Positions 38,601 to 50,879 of a stretch of DNA of 64,000 nucleotides are shown here, piece by piece (the first letter of the stretch is position 1; every line of letters starts with the position of its first letter). The position numbers and the translations under genes are program-made. The stretch comes from Eremophila alpestris peregrina (Eukaryota > Chordata > Aves > Passeriformes > Alaudidae): the NCBI GenBank assembly GCA_009792885.1, contig WMCF01000029.1, positions 2,745,324 to 2,809,323 of the forward strand. The letters run 5' to 3'. Under the pieces are notes generated by a model. It was given only the letters and a program-made list of their open reading frames with translations. It searched no databases and had not been told where the DNA came from.

Positions 38601-39580
38601 GAAATCCAAGCATGTCTCCAGTTTGAGGAATGGAGTATCACTCGTTTACTAAAAAGGTGATTGATAATTTTTAAAACTAAATAAACTTGGGTTTAATCAT
38701 CTTCACCCGATATAAGGAATATTTTTAACAAAATACCTTTGTCCCAAGTACCTAAAATGATTCTAAGGGCTAATAGAGTAGAAAATCTCCTACAGCATGA
38801 AGAGGAGGGCACACAAATGCACCCCCTCTGGGCTCATGCAGTTTGTGCTACATGGTATGGATTTAAATTAGTAGCAAACCTTCTGTAACTCACAATCACT
38901 TACTAATATTTGCTTGTATTTAGCAAAATATCTGATACAGCAACAAAATTTTCAGGGTAAAACTACACTGAAATACCTGCAAGTAGAATATTGAAGTATT
39001 TCTAGTCTTGGTGCCTCACTTCCTTATAAATGCGTGTCTTTAAAATTGAAAAAAGTCCCCTAATATTATACTGCTTTTAAATTCACTTTTATTGCTTAGG
39101 AAATACAATTCCTGATTCTTCAGGAATGTTAAGGAACTTAAATACATTAATTTTCATCTCATCATCATTCACTCAGGCCAGAAACGGCAAAATAGCAAAT
39201 TCCCTTTTCCTGCCTTGTTCTGCAAATTACCTTCCAAAAGGAGTGCAGAAGTTCTGGTAAGGTCACAACCATCATACATTTGAAAAAACAAAAACACTGG
39301 CAGTCTGAAATAATCACTGCCATCATATATCTACAGAACTGTGAATTCTATTGAGTTTCTGACACAGATATCTTTGTATAATATTTTTAGATGTCTGTTA
39401 TGTAAATGTTGAAAATCAACCTAAAGTTTCAGACTTTTTTCTTTTTTTTGCATGATATATGGAAGCCAAAATATTGTAGCATGACTGTAACTTTTACAAA
39501 ACGCTTCCTTCTGCATCATTTTTTCACTACACCAGATAAACATCTGTGATCCACATGAAGAGAAGCTGGTGGTCTCACAG
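32624..39580. other. Noncoding stretch (possible intron)
   Basis: No recognisable exon. It includes a pyrimidine-rich tract (34990-35165) and T-run plus acceptor-like sequence at 35720-35780, followed by a donor-like 'gtaagtc' near 35900; all frames between them are closed, so no coding exon. A long AT-rich unique part runs from about 37900 to 39400. Chance frames around 36720-37220 and 39421-39970 have Cys-, His- and Trp-rich composition. Confidence 0.55.
34990..35165 (+). repeat. Pyrimidine-rich low-complexity tract
   Basis: C+T bias on the plus strand with words such as 'ctcccctcctgcttctccc' and 'ttctacctttccctcc'. It is similar in kind to 25610-25795 and 45600-45765. Confidence 0.6.
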
Positions 39581-39597
39581 AAAAAAAAAAAAAAAAA
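39581..39597 (+). repeat. A17 homopolymer
   Basis: Seventeen A residues directly follow 'ggtctcacag'. No target-site duplication or retrotransposon sequence is recognised upstream, so it is called only as a homopolymer. An open segment (SMKSVSFEASVHRAHTPSTL and on) follows and stops at 'cagcag|gtaaga' near 39738, but its acceptor side has no pyrimidine tract. Confidence 0.9.
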
Positions 39598-42500
39598 GGC
39601 TTCTATGAGTCCAAAGTCTGTCACTGCCAGCATGAAATCAGTGTCTTTTGAGGCCTCAGTGCACAGAGCACACACTCCATCCACACTTGTGGATGAAGTC
39701 CATGTCCAATGCTTTGGTTTTGTTGCAAATCTCCAGCAGGTAAGAGATTCTCCTGCACAAGGTACAGACCCTCTACTGCCAAGGAAGGATGGCTGCCTAC
39801 AGAATTGTTTCTCCTGGACACAATCAGCGCCCCCACCAGTGACATTCCAGCAAAACAAGGACACTGCCAACCCCTGTGTGAGAGCTGTGTCCTGGGGGCA
39901 CATCTGGAACTCAGCACAGCCCTGGTGTAACCACTCGGGCTCAACAGGACTAGGGGAGAAGGCTGCATAAATACATTACATTTCAGAGCCAGCCAGACAT
40001 TGCAGAACCACTACTGTACTTATTTCCTCCTAGATGCATTAATAATTTACCATCTTTTTTTTTTAAAAAAAGCAGCACTGGAGCTGCATCACTGCATTAG
40101 GAGCAAATTCTAGGTATTCATGCAGTTGTTTGTTTTCCTTTATCTCTTGGTTCAGTCCTGCATTTCAGCCCCACTGGCCTTTTGTAAATCCCTGAAGATA
40201 GCCAGATGGAATGAAACCCAAGGTTTTATTAAGCTACAAAAGAAAATAAATTATGCTTAAGCTCATGTGAATATTTAGAATTTTTTCCAAACACGAGGAT
40301 AAACGTGCAGGACTTGTGATGAGATACAGGAAAAAACAATTCCATTAAAGGGCCACTTATGCCCAGAGAGGACATTCAGAAAGTTGATGGGGGGAAAAAA
40401 AAATAAGGCAGATGACAGTGCCAGGGCCTTAAATACCCGTTTGCCTGTCCACCAGGGACAGGACAGAGCTTTCCTGGGAAGTGCTCTCACCTTTTGCACA
40501 AATTGCAGTATTTTTGTCTCTCTCAGTTCTGTGTTTCCAGCTGCCACAGCCCTGGGGCACAGGTGTGTGCCAGACGCAGTGCTGGCTGCTCAGCCGGCTC
40601 AGGAGCCTCCCTGCCGCTGTGCCCCGGGCTGTGCTCTCAGTCCCTGCTGGGCATCGTGCAGCCTGCCCAAAGCACCCTCAGCACGCTCCTGCTGCTCCCT
40701 GCAAAGGGTCTCTGCAGAGGGACAGGCACCTGCTCAGAGGCAGGACCTGTCACAGAGAGGGAGCAGCAAGGAAGGGGCAGGAGCCAGGCAATGCTGCTTT
40801 CTGCCCCAGTGCAGCCCAGGAAAATGGAAGAAAATGAGGGTGGGGAGGGAAGAGACCTTAAAACATGCTATAGTCCAGGAATGTTTGGGTTTTTTTTTCC
40901 AAAGGTGCTGCTAGAAGAATACAGTCATCAGCTTAGCAGTTACCTACCCAACTTGTGACATAACTACCAAAGACACCGGAGGCTTCTCTTGCACCTCACC
41001 AGGCTCCCTTTTCCATTCACCCGGGGAGGCACTAATGCCCCTCTTGTGATGAAAAGCCAGGAGATCTGGCATGTGGCTTTACAGTCCTGATGTTTCTTCT
41101 CCACTGCTTTACCAGGAACCCAGACCTTCATGAAGAAAAGGGAAAGCTCCCATTGGGCTCTACTGGGGACAGAACCAGACCCCTCCAGCCTGGCAAGCAA
41201 AGGGGCCAGAGGAAATGTGTGCACCTCACTGCTCCCTCCCCACTGACTGTGGGCATGAGAGGGTGTTTGCAAGCCTGGGAACACAGCATAAAGCTTCTCC
41301 AGGGCAGACAGTGGTTAAAAGTCTCAGCTGTGGAGGAGAGATTCTTCCAAACAAATCCTTTCCTGTTGTGAGATATTTATTTTTTTTTTCTTAGCAGACA
41401 TCAGAACTCTCTCATTTGCAAATGCATGTACAAGTCTCCAGAGGGAAGTTTGAACTTATCCTTAAATTACTGAAAGTTTATTATTATTATTTTCTCATGG
41501 AAAAAGTCACGGATGTCTTGTAATCCCTCATGTTCCCATCTTTTATAATTAAATGCATCTTGACCCAGAGAAAAGCTTGGGAGCCCATTAGAATAGGAGG
41601 TGAAAGACAACTCTGAAACAATTTACAAGACGTTCTTTCCTTCCAGACTTCAATGTTCCGATTCACAGCTGGGTGCTGAAAGTCCCACAAGAGCAGCCAG
41701 GAATCTATACATTCAGTTTGTGAAGTCTCTAGAGCAGCAGTGGGTTTTGTCTGTGTTTTGTAAAGTGATGCAAAATACTTGGTGTCAACAGAGCTGATCT
41801 ACCCAGCATCTTGGTATGCACTGCTCAGTCTGGGGTACAGACTCTGACAGCACACATCTGTATTTAAGAATATCCATATATTTTTAGGGCATGGAAAGAG
41901 AAATGGTAGAGGTTAGAAGGCAAATGGTGTGCCAAAAAAGCTTAGTCTCTTCTGTAAAATGTCACATGTTTTCTTAGGGCCTTATCCAACACCAGCTGAA
42001 ACTGATGGGAATCCCTCCAGGCCTGGGCTTTAGCCTTTACACTGATGTACACACCTCCAGTACTTACTGCAATTGTAGTCTTGTCACATCTGTGGGCAAA
42101 GTGGTGTGAGATGCTCTGATATAAAAATACATCTATGAGAGTTCTGCCATAGGAGTTTGCTTTCCTGGCTTCTGCATGGTGGTGTTCAATGCCTTGGTTG
42201 AGAAAGGAAAGCAAATTCTTGCTCTCTCTTTGAAAGATTTGAGGGAGAAACTATAAAACAGTGAGTAACAGGACATCACCAAACATGCTCATGCCAACGA
42301 TATTCTGTGCCTGGATGGCAAATAATTTTGTTCACTTTACCATGACAACCATGAAAGTACAGTCATGTCAGCTGCATTAGTGTCCTGCACCTCCTGCAGT
42401 GCTCTGGAATGTCAGGGCTGGACACACATTGCCCTGCAGAGGAGAAATCCCCTGCCCAAATGTGTGTGGGATGGCTGGCAGCAGGTATCACGAGATCCTT

Positions 42501-44146
42501 ACAGAAAACAGGCAAAACCACCCAAGAATACAGACTGTTCTACTTCAGTGCTCAAGGAACAGCCTCCTCTTGGGGCACTCCACCAAGCAGAACACAAGAT
42601 CACCTCATCCTGTACACTGATTTAACAAAAAATCCAATTACTTTGGAAATGCCTGATAGACTCATGTAAGTTGGGTGTTTTGGATCTCAGTTGGTACAGC
42701 CTGTGGAAGAGCTCAGCATGGAGCTACCACTGCCCAGGTTCCAGTGAGTTCCAGCAGTGCCACCACAAACATTCCTGCATTTGGTTTGGGTTTGCTTATG
42801 CAGAGGCTCAGAATTAGCATCAGAGATTAGGGGTACTATGTAGGTGAGATCTTATCTTAGTGATATGACATCTTGTGGAAAATATGTAAATATATCAAGT
42901 TACAAGTGCACACAAAAGCATTTCACAATTACACTAGATATTCAGACAGTTGATCCCTCATACAGCAAATGCAAGCGATACAAGCTCTTAAAACCGCATG
43001 AAACAAGACTCTGTTTTTTTGCCAAATTAGCTGGTAAAGTAGCACAACAAGCTTTATCTTGTTCTTATTAGCCCACCTGTCTTTGCCCCTTTAATGTCAG
43101 GCTTTAAGGAGGAAATGAGTACTTAACTGATACTGTCTCTTCAAAGGAAATATTTGCTTCAGTTACCTTGCGTTTTTAATGAGATTGTTTAGTCACAGCT
43201 TGGCATTAGTTCATAGTATGCACCATATCAAAGCTTTTAGGCTTTCAAAGCACAAAAACACATCAAGTAGTTTGAGCCAGCAAAAGTGAAATTCTTCCTG
43301 GTTGGCATAAAATCATGGAGATGTTTAACTCCCGTCCTTGGTCAGTGCAGAGACAGAATTAACAGGAGAAAGTCATTCCTTTAATAGCAATTTCTCTGCC
43401 CTTTTCTGGGACCTGTTTACAGAAAATTCTCTGCAATTCAGATGCAGCTGAGGAATCACCCAACCAACTGCAATTTGCTCACATTTATGATGAGGGTAGG
43501 AGCTGCTGAAGTGGCCTCAGCACACCAAGGAGCCTTAATTTACTATTATGTCATGCTAGTGAAAACTTAATAATAATGTACCCCTGAGGCTGAGCTGCCT
43601 CTTTTGTTAAAGGGGATCATGCAAGACACTGTATTTTTATTTGCTCTTTGTTTTCTTATAGGCCCCAAATCAAACATTTAATTTTGTATGGCTCTGACCC
43701 AGCACACAGTACGTGCATCTTGGACAAGCAGGGCATCTTTTGTGCACAAAGACAAAAGTCCTGAGAACGATTACTGACTTAAACCAAAAGTACAACTCCA
43801 AGCACCATCTCAAACCCTCTCACAGTGCACATGTAAGCAGTGACCTGCAGCTGAAACATCAAGTCTTACACTCAAACTTTAAAAAAAAAAAAAACAAAAC
43901 CAAACCACACTCATTAATATTTTACATCAATACCCACGTTCAGAACACATTTCTTCTAAGTTTTGCCATTTCAGTAAACACCAGAATGATTTTATGAGGC
44001 AAATGATAAAAAGTACTGGAAGCTTTAGAGAATCACAAAAGCACCCCCCTGCTTTTACATCTTTCCATTCAAAGAACAAAAGCTACAGCAGCATTTGAAG
44101 TGCTTACTAGGACCCTCCCTAGTAAGAAACATTTTCAATTTTTTAC
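39598..44146. other. Noncoding stretch (possible intron)
   Basis: At 40384-40958 all three plus frames are open for 118-176 codons at once in a GC-rich patch (about 40540-40800). This marks stop-codon depletion by composition, not coding. An A14 run lies at 43881-43894. The part at 43500-43670 is AT-rich and unique. No repeat family is recognised. Confidence 0.55.
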
Positions 44147-44292
44147 CTTTTGTGTACAGTTTCTGTGGCAAACACACATGTCCAGTAGCCACCCCCTGCC
44201 TCAGTTCCTCTGGAGCAATACTTAGCAATGTTCTTCGTTCATCTGAATGAGGTGTGGAACAAGCAATATTTAAGAGGGAACTGCTAAAGGAG
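44147..44292 (-). other. Weak minus-strand exon candidate (146 nt)
   Basis: On the minus strand a pyrimidine-rich stretch ending 'tttgaaag' precedes 44292, and the segment ends at 'aaaag|gtaaaa' (44147). One frame is open throughout and contains LLNIACSTPHSDERRTLLSI followed by APEELRQGVATGHVCLPQK. The composition is fairly balanced. The donor is weak (gtaaaa), the first base would complete a codon, and the last base would begin one. It lies antisense inside the interval spanned by the plus-strand candidates, so both sets cannot easily belong to one gene. Product unknown; chance is likely. Confidence 0.15.
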
Positions 44293-45599
44293 CTTTCAAA
44301 GACAAAATGAGAGCAGAGGTAGAAAAGCAAACACTCCCTTGTCACCACAGAGTGGCCACTGCAGTCCTGGGCTGTTTCTGAGAAGTTTCATTTTGTTCAC
44401 TGCCACAAGTACTAGGAAGAAACCCTGATATCCTCCTTCCTCCAGAGGGAAGGCAATATACTCAGCATCTGACGTGTTAGAAAGGGTGAATGAATAGAAG
44501 ATAAATAGACTATTTGCATATGAATACATAAGTGCCCAAGAAAACAGTTATGTCTCAATATCCTATGTAGCAAACGAAGTGCTAAAGGATGTTAGAATTG
44601 CTAACAAAAGAGGTTTCTCAATAAAAAGACACCAGTTGCAGGGTACTAGAGTATATTACTTATGGCAGACAGATTTTTTTTAAATCAGTAGGCAATCCTG
44701 GAAGTTTAGACCAGTGAGTTCCTGCAGGTATGCCCAGCTCAGAGGCCAAAATGGTAGAACCAAAATAGCACCAGGCCTGGAGAAAGATGATATTAAAAAC
44801 AAGGAAAGTTACCCAAACCCAAATGTCTGTATACCTGTAAGCACAAAAGAGGTACCACCTCAAAAAGCACATCCATAGACCAGCTACTGCAAAATCCTAT
44901 TGTTTGTCTGTCCTTGGGCTGCTCTCTTTTTTGAAACACAGCTAAATTAGCAGCAAGCAGCATGACAAAGGGCAGGAGAAAGTAGGCATTACTCAGTCCT
45001 CTAATTCTTGGTGACATTCATAATGATACATCAAATGGTTGTAATTCTTTTTAAGGCTCTGTTCACATTAAATCATTCAGCAATCTCATTTTTGCAGTGC
45101 TGCTGCATTTCTGGTAACAGACTTGTGAGCACACTAAATTCATTTCAATCCTCCCCCAACCAGACCACAGCACTCTACTAATTACATTTATTTGAACTTT
45201 TTTGAAAATACTTCTCTTACCAGATAACTCATCTCTTCAGCTTGAAAAATTGTTTTAATCCCTCAGTGACATTTTTATCTCTACATTGACGAGTTTATTC
45301 TACCAGTTTGCTATGCAAGCAGATTTAGAACTAAAAAGAAATTAAAAAGCAGCCACATTTCCTAAAGTTTTGATCTGTTTTTAAATGTATCTCCATAGCT
45401 GCCAGTCCACAAAAAGGAAAAAAAAGGTTACCCATGGCACATATTCAGAGAAAGTGTGTGCACTCTGCAGTAGTCAAAGGACACAGAGCTTGAGGTCTCC
45501 CCCCAATCAAAGCTGAGACAGAAATTTTCAGATTTTTTTTTCCTTCAGCAACTTCCAAACCCTTGGTTTGTTATTTCTCACATGGGGTGTACTGCCCAT
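44293..45599. other. Noncoding stretch (possible intron)
   Basis: Nothing gene-like or repetitive recognised; the antisense frames around 44296-45017 have no paired splice signals. Confidence 0.55.
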
Positions 45600-45765
45600 T
45601 CCACACACTCTAGTTTTCTCCCTCCTCTCTATCTACTTTCTACATCACTTCTGTTCATTTTCTGATCTTCATTTTCTCCAGCCTCACTTTCAAGTTTTCG
45701 TTTTCCTTTCCCACAGATTCCCTCTCATCCTTCAGAATACTCTTGTTTATTTGGGTTTCTTTCCA
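45600..45765 (+). repeat. Pyrimidine-rich low-complexity tract
   Basis: C+T bias on the plus strand ('ttttctccctcctctctatc', 'tttcgttttcctttcccacag'). It opens the long 148-codon frame at 45568-46014 by composition and supplies the pyrimidine tract before the exon candidate at 45780. Confidence 0.6.
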
Positions 45766-45779
45766 TTTTATAACCACAG

Positions 45780-45993
45780 GGTCCTTCCTTCACTGTCCCT
45801 GCCTACATCAGGAACTTTACCTGGTCAGCCTGGCACAGGAGCCCTGGGAGACCCAAGGGATGCAAAGGGAGGAGGTGACAGTGTTTTGGTGACAGTTCTG
45901 CTGGCAGAGCTTGAGTGTGTCACTCCAGACATGAGCTGCCAGGGCTTGAATTGGCTTCCCATTTTCACAGCAGGCTGCTTTCCCTTTACCCTG
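45780..45993 (+). CDS. Exon candidate (1 nt + 71 codons), product unknown
   Basis: The acceptor 'ttccattttataaccacag' ends at 45779 and the segment ends at 'accctg|gtaagc'. After one base that would complete a codon, the frame is open for 71 codons. It starts VLPSLSLPTSGTLPGQPG and contains DSVLVTVLLAELECVTPDMS. Its acidic content (about 11 percent) is normal for a protein. In phase it joins the candidate at 28744 upstream and the one at 52363 downstream without a frameshift. The frame also continues open into the pyrimidine tract on the left, so openness is partly compositional. I do not recognise a domain. A chance segment is the alternative. Confidence 0.2.
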
Positions 45994-48900
45994 GTAAGCC
46001 TCCTGCAAAGCTGAAAACTGCATCTTTTAGGGTTGTATAGACTGAAAAACCTCAAATATTTTCTGTGGGATAGAGCCCTAACTAAGGGCTCTATTCACCA
46101 GAAATATGATGCCATGGACTTCCACAACCCAGCATGGAGGCAGACTGCACTTGATAAATGTGTGTTTATCATAGCTGCAGAACTCAGCTCTACTTTTCCA
46201 ACCTCCTTTTCCCTTAAGATTAGGAAGATAAAGGTCACACTTTAAATAGGCAGGCCTTTAAAGCCGTTTTTTAAGTGCTAGCAGCTAAACTCTTTATGTG
46301 AAAATATCCCATCCTTTTCTATTAAATTAGGCTGCACTAAATCAACATATTTTTAAAGAACTGGTACATTACTGAAAATGACTTAAGAACTATTTAGTTA
46401 CAGTGATACATAGAGTGTAAAAGAAAACCTCTGCTACTGAAAAAGGAAGCCCCAAAATACTGAACTGGAAATTCCAATAGGGGTATGCATTCAGATCATA
46501 TTCCAACCAAAATTCCTGTACTAATTAGAGATTGATTTTTACAAGGCTTCAGATCCTCTGTGCCTCAATGTAAGGTTACAGAGCTACCAGTTTGCTCTCT
46601 CTTATTCTTTAGACAAAGATTCATTTTCTGCTCAGATCAATACTGAGTCTGCTGCACTCCAGCCAACTCTACACATTTCAAAAACACACTCATACTTTAA
46701 AGATATCCCAAAATCCTCACCAGGACCTTTTTCATTTCAGCAAAGGCAGCACTTTGGAGTGTCACAGAGCAGAGGCAAAGCCATCCTCACCCTTGGGGGA
46801 TGGAGCAGAACTTGCATGTTTCCCACTCTGTACCTAACAGGAGGATTTGGCATACTTTCACCATCTATGCTTGCCCCTTTTACTAACACAAGGTGTGTTT
46901 CTTCTCAGCATGTAAAAAATGCTCAAAGATTTCCTTATTCTTTACTTATTCCAAAATCTCAAAGGGCAAAAATACTGCCATTAGGCAAGAGCTGGATTTT
47001 TAGTTTCTTAAGGGAATATTTAAACAGTTAAAATGCCATCCTAATCTGCTATCACTCCTTGTTCCACTGCATCTCTCCTGACTTTCCAGGCAAGGAATTC
47101 AAGGCCAGTAACTCCATTCTCCTGACTGCCTTGGCTCTGGCAAAGAGCAGCTGAGAAGAAAGACGTTTTACATATTCCTGATTAAAAGATAACGATAACC
47201 AGGATCCAGATGTTGGTCTCTGCTGGCCAGCACACAGTGCAATTATAATTCCATTTATAGGAGATGCTGTCCTGCCTTTTCCAGCCAACCAAAAGGTCTT
47301 CCACAAAATGCTCAAATACTCTGAAGAGAGGCATTCAAAACAAGGAATGAAGAGGGAACGAATCATATTTGCTCTACAATTATTGCATTATAAAAATTTA
47401 ACATGGCCTCAGCCCTAGAGCACTACCCAGGTTCCCACAAACTCCAGGTTCACCGTGTCAGGGTGAGCTGGGATTTCCCTCTGCAGCTCAGCACTGGCTC
47501 CCACACGGGTGCCTGTGGACAGCACTGCAGCACCCAAGTGAAAATCAGGCAGAATGTGGGCTACAAGAGAGGTGAGAGCAGCCCCTTCTCACCCACAGCC
47601 CTGGGCGGCTTCTAATGAGGTCAGTGGGAACAGGCACAAATTGTTTAAGCCAAATGAAGTCCAACAGTGTTATTAAAGCTCTTCTCTCTCTGAGCTTGAC
47701 CTTGGGAAAACGTCTGAATTTGTTTAAAGGACTGAACAGTATTCTAATTCCCTGCGTTCCTGACAAAGAGCAATCCAGCCAAAGCATAGGCTCTCTTTTG
47801 GGGTTTTTTGGTTGGTGAGAGTCTGGGTTGGAGGGAAGGGGGGAAATAAAAGTAAGTAAGGCTGAAAGTTTTCAAAACAGTCACTGCATAAAAGTTACAG
47901 TTGCCAGGCTGAAGAATGGCCCACAGCTTCGACAAACCTATTACAACCATTTTAACTGTTTGACATCTGGCTATCTGATTATAATATTTTCATTATTTAT
48001 CTTAAAAAATTGTCAGCTTACTAAGTCCAGTCATAAATTATACCAGTAATTAATACATTTTTGCTAAAAGCATCCACAATTCCATAAAGAAAAAAACATA
48101 TTAGAGAGGTCAGAAATACTTGAAAAATTCTGACAATCACTATGAATGAAAGCCTGTGAAGTCTATAACTTTACACCACATACTCAGACTCTGCACACCA
48201 ATGCATTATTAATCTTACTTTTCAGCTGTGGACAGGAAAATATATAAACTGTTAATCCATTATATTCAGCCTTTTCCCTTGGGTATTTCTAAACAATGGG
48301 AAAACAGAACTTACTGACGTTTTAAAATAACTTTTTGCATCCCAATATTTCAGTTTAAAAATATGCTTCTTGCAGCCATAGAATCACTATGTATGTAGTG
48401 GTCATTTGTTTACTTACTATCATAAAGAGTAATAAAGATGAAGTGGTTCCTATTAACATCATAGTTTTGTAATTACACAGTGCATGCCATTTCAAGAATT
48501 AGTGGAACTTGACACAAATGTGATTTCTTCCAATTCTCTTGCATTTTTTCCTTTCTTTGTCAACAGTTTCTTATTTCCTAAAATGTACAATCTGCAGCAA
48601 TTTCAGCTTTGATTAAATAATCTGATTTTAATTTTTTCCTCCTGTTATAAACACTGCTTGTTCCCACATAACATCAACATCATTTATATGACAGAAAAAT
48701 ATTTACAGTCAGATCACTCAAACAAAACCCCAAAATTAATATAAAGAGCTACCCATCAAGTTGTTCTTCCCCAAAGCGTTGTTTTTTTTCCACAAAGCCT
48801 CGAATGAGTTCGAATCCTTAAGGACAGCATAGATCCACCAAATTTCAGATAATTATCAAGTTCCTGGTCCCAAGCTATCACAGATTTTAATAAAGAACAC

Positions 48901-50879
48901 TTCCAGGAGTTTTGCATGGCCCAAATTCATATTTTTATGACACCACCCTTAGAAACAATGGCCCTATTTTGGCTGAAGATTTTTGCACACCATCAAACAG
49001 AAACACACACTACCCCCGAGGCAGACCCCAGACAAATTAAATTCAGTGCTTGAAATCTGATGAAATAACAATAAAACAAAATAAAAACCCCAGAGCTTAC
49101 TAGTGTACTGTGTCAGGAAACATTTACAGCAGTGACTCTACACACCCCACCACAAAATAAATTCCTACCCAATTACGTTTGCTTTGGCCTCTGCTAATTT
49201 AATGCAATTTCAGTTGGATCTTGGTGGTTTCAGCTTTGTCAGCTCAATCAGCCTTTCACTGCAGGGCAGGGAACCAGGTTGATTTGGATGAGCTGCACAG
49301 GAGCAGTGCAGGGCAAACACTGGCTGCCCACCCACTGTCACTTCCACTGTCCCTGTGAGCTTCCCACAGGCACTCAGCAGGAGCAAAACCCTCCTAGCAC
49401 AGAGAAAACCCTCAGCCAAGCAGTGTGTGTGAGACAGAAAGACTGCAGGGGAAAAAAAGCAAGGATTTTACCCTTCCATTGTTTAAATTTAAAAAAAAAA
49501 ATAAAGAAAAGGAATAAAGAAACATAAAAGGGCAAAAATCATTATCTACATCACAGCTCTCTAATGGAGCAGAAGCTTTCGGCACTGCAAAAATATCTCA
49601 GAAATTACAGTTTAAGAAATAAAGCTCATTCATTAACTCATTTCCTAAAGGCACTATTTTCTGAGTATCTCCCTTTGTCCCCTTTTACTAACATGACATT
49701 ATGTAACTACTTTATTACTGGTCTTATTTAAGACTTAGAAAGTGGAGTTCCGGAGAGCAATGCAGTCACCATTAGCTAATTTAATGGCAAACTCTTCCAA
49801 GAATTGTAATTGAATTCCAGCCATTTTCCAAATTTACTGCTTTGTTATTATCTGTCTTTGAAGAATTAAATTTTTACAAATTATTTTTAAAAATATTCAC
49901 GTGAATGATTATGCAATATCCTTTTACTTTAAAATACAGATCTTTAAATTTTATTTTTTAACTCGGAAAACTCATCCAGATCTCAAAACCATTTTATTTT
50001 AATGCTGAGTTGCAAAATAGCTCTAAGGTCTCTACAATAAACAGAATAGTTCAAAACATCAGAAGTAAAAATTTAATCATTTAAAAATATATGCCATAAG
50101 TAGCACTTCTATTAAAAATTACAGCTCGGTTGTCTATACAAGATTTCTGAAAGAACATCACAAACTACTATAAATCTCAGAGTTTTGTATATTAAGAAGT
50201 TATATTGCCAGTCTCAAAAACGCTCTGTTTAAAGAAGGAAAATAAATAGTCTGTGATTTTGTTACAAAGAACCAGCAAGTCTTACATTACATACACAACT
50301 GGGTAGCTGCAATGTTTATAGAAAGACAGTCATTTAAACCTCCACTGAAAGTACTTAAATCTTTGTTGCTGACAGTTCAGAAGACAAGGAGGAAAAGGCT
50401 TTTGCCAGAGTCTGCTGTTTTAAGAAAGCAAGACATTCCATTTTTGCTAAAACACTGTCTGAGTTTGTGTAGAAATATTTACAGTTATCAACAGAAAACA
50501 TGCAACAAAAGGTGGGGGTGATTATGGAAACAAAATTAATTCAGAAATGGTCTTCTCAGCCAGGTAGCATTAGCTTCTGTTTCTGATTTCATACTCCCCC
50601 AAGAAACATTCCCTCTCCTAAAGAAAAACCAACACTGGGCTTAAGGATATACCACAAACACTGAAAAATGAAAAAAACTCGCTGCCCAGGATTCCACTAA
50701 ACTGCAAAAAGTACAAGAATTTGCACTCTCCTGAGCATTTCACCTCTTTTTAACTCTATGCTTTTCTGCACAGAGATCACCTATCAGCTTCTCACGCTTA
50801 GCTGCACACACAGCTCCTCTTTGCCAGGAGCAGCTCCTGTTTTACTTGAATACACAAGGAGCAGCCCTGTTCCAATTCC
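45994..50879. other. Noncoding stretch (possible intron)
   Basis: A 10-bp inverted repeat lies at 46070-46094. Long AT-rich unique parts run at about 48050-48760 and 49540-50300, the latter with the 12-bp palindrome attcacgtgaat (49895-49906) and a following 'atgcaat' word. At about 48817-48826 'gttcgaatcc' resembles a Pol III B box, but no A box or tRNA fold goes with it. No coding segment is recognised. Confidence 0.55.
46070..46094. repeat. 10-bp inverted repeat, 5-nt loop
   Basis: The arms atagagccct (46070-46079) and agggctctat (46085-46094) are exact reverse complements around 'aacta'. It lacks the T-run of a terminator and looks incidental. Confidence 0.85.

Noticed and set aside
39581..39597. 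A17 run as the tail of a processed retrocopy
   Set aside because: No recognisable gene sequence or LINE body lies before it and no target-site duplication is visible.
39569..39738. Open segment ending at 'cagcag|gtaaga' after an A17 run
   Set aside because: The donor is good and the phase would fit, but the possible acceptors lack a pyrimidine tract and the A-run sits where the exon would start.
44122..44240. Plus-strand acceptor 'ttttgtgtacag' with short open frames
   Set aside because: No donor is found before the frames close.
48814..48828. 'gttcgaatcc', a Pol III B box and T-loop-like word that could mark a tRNA or SINE
   Set aside because: No A box at the right distance upstream, no cloverleaf can be drawn, and the flanks match no SINE I know.
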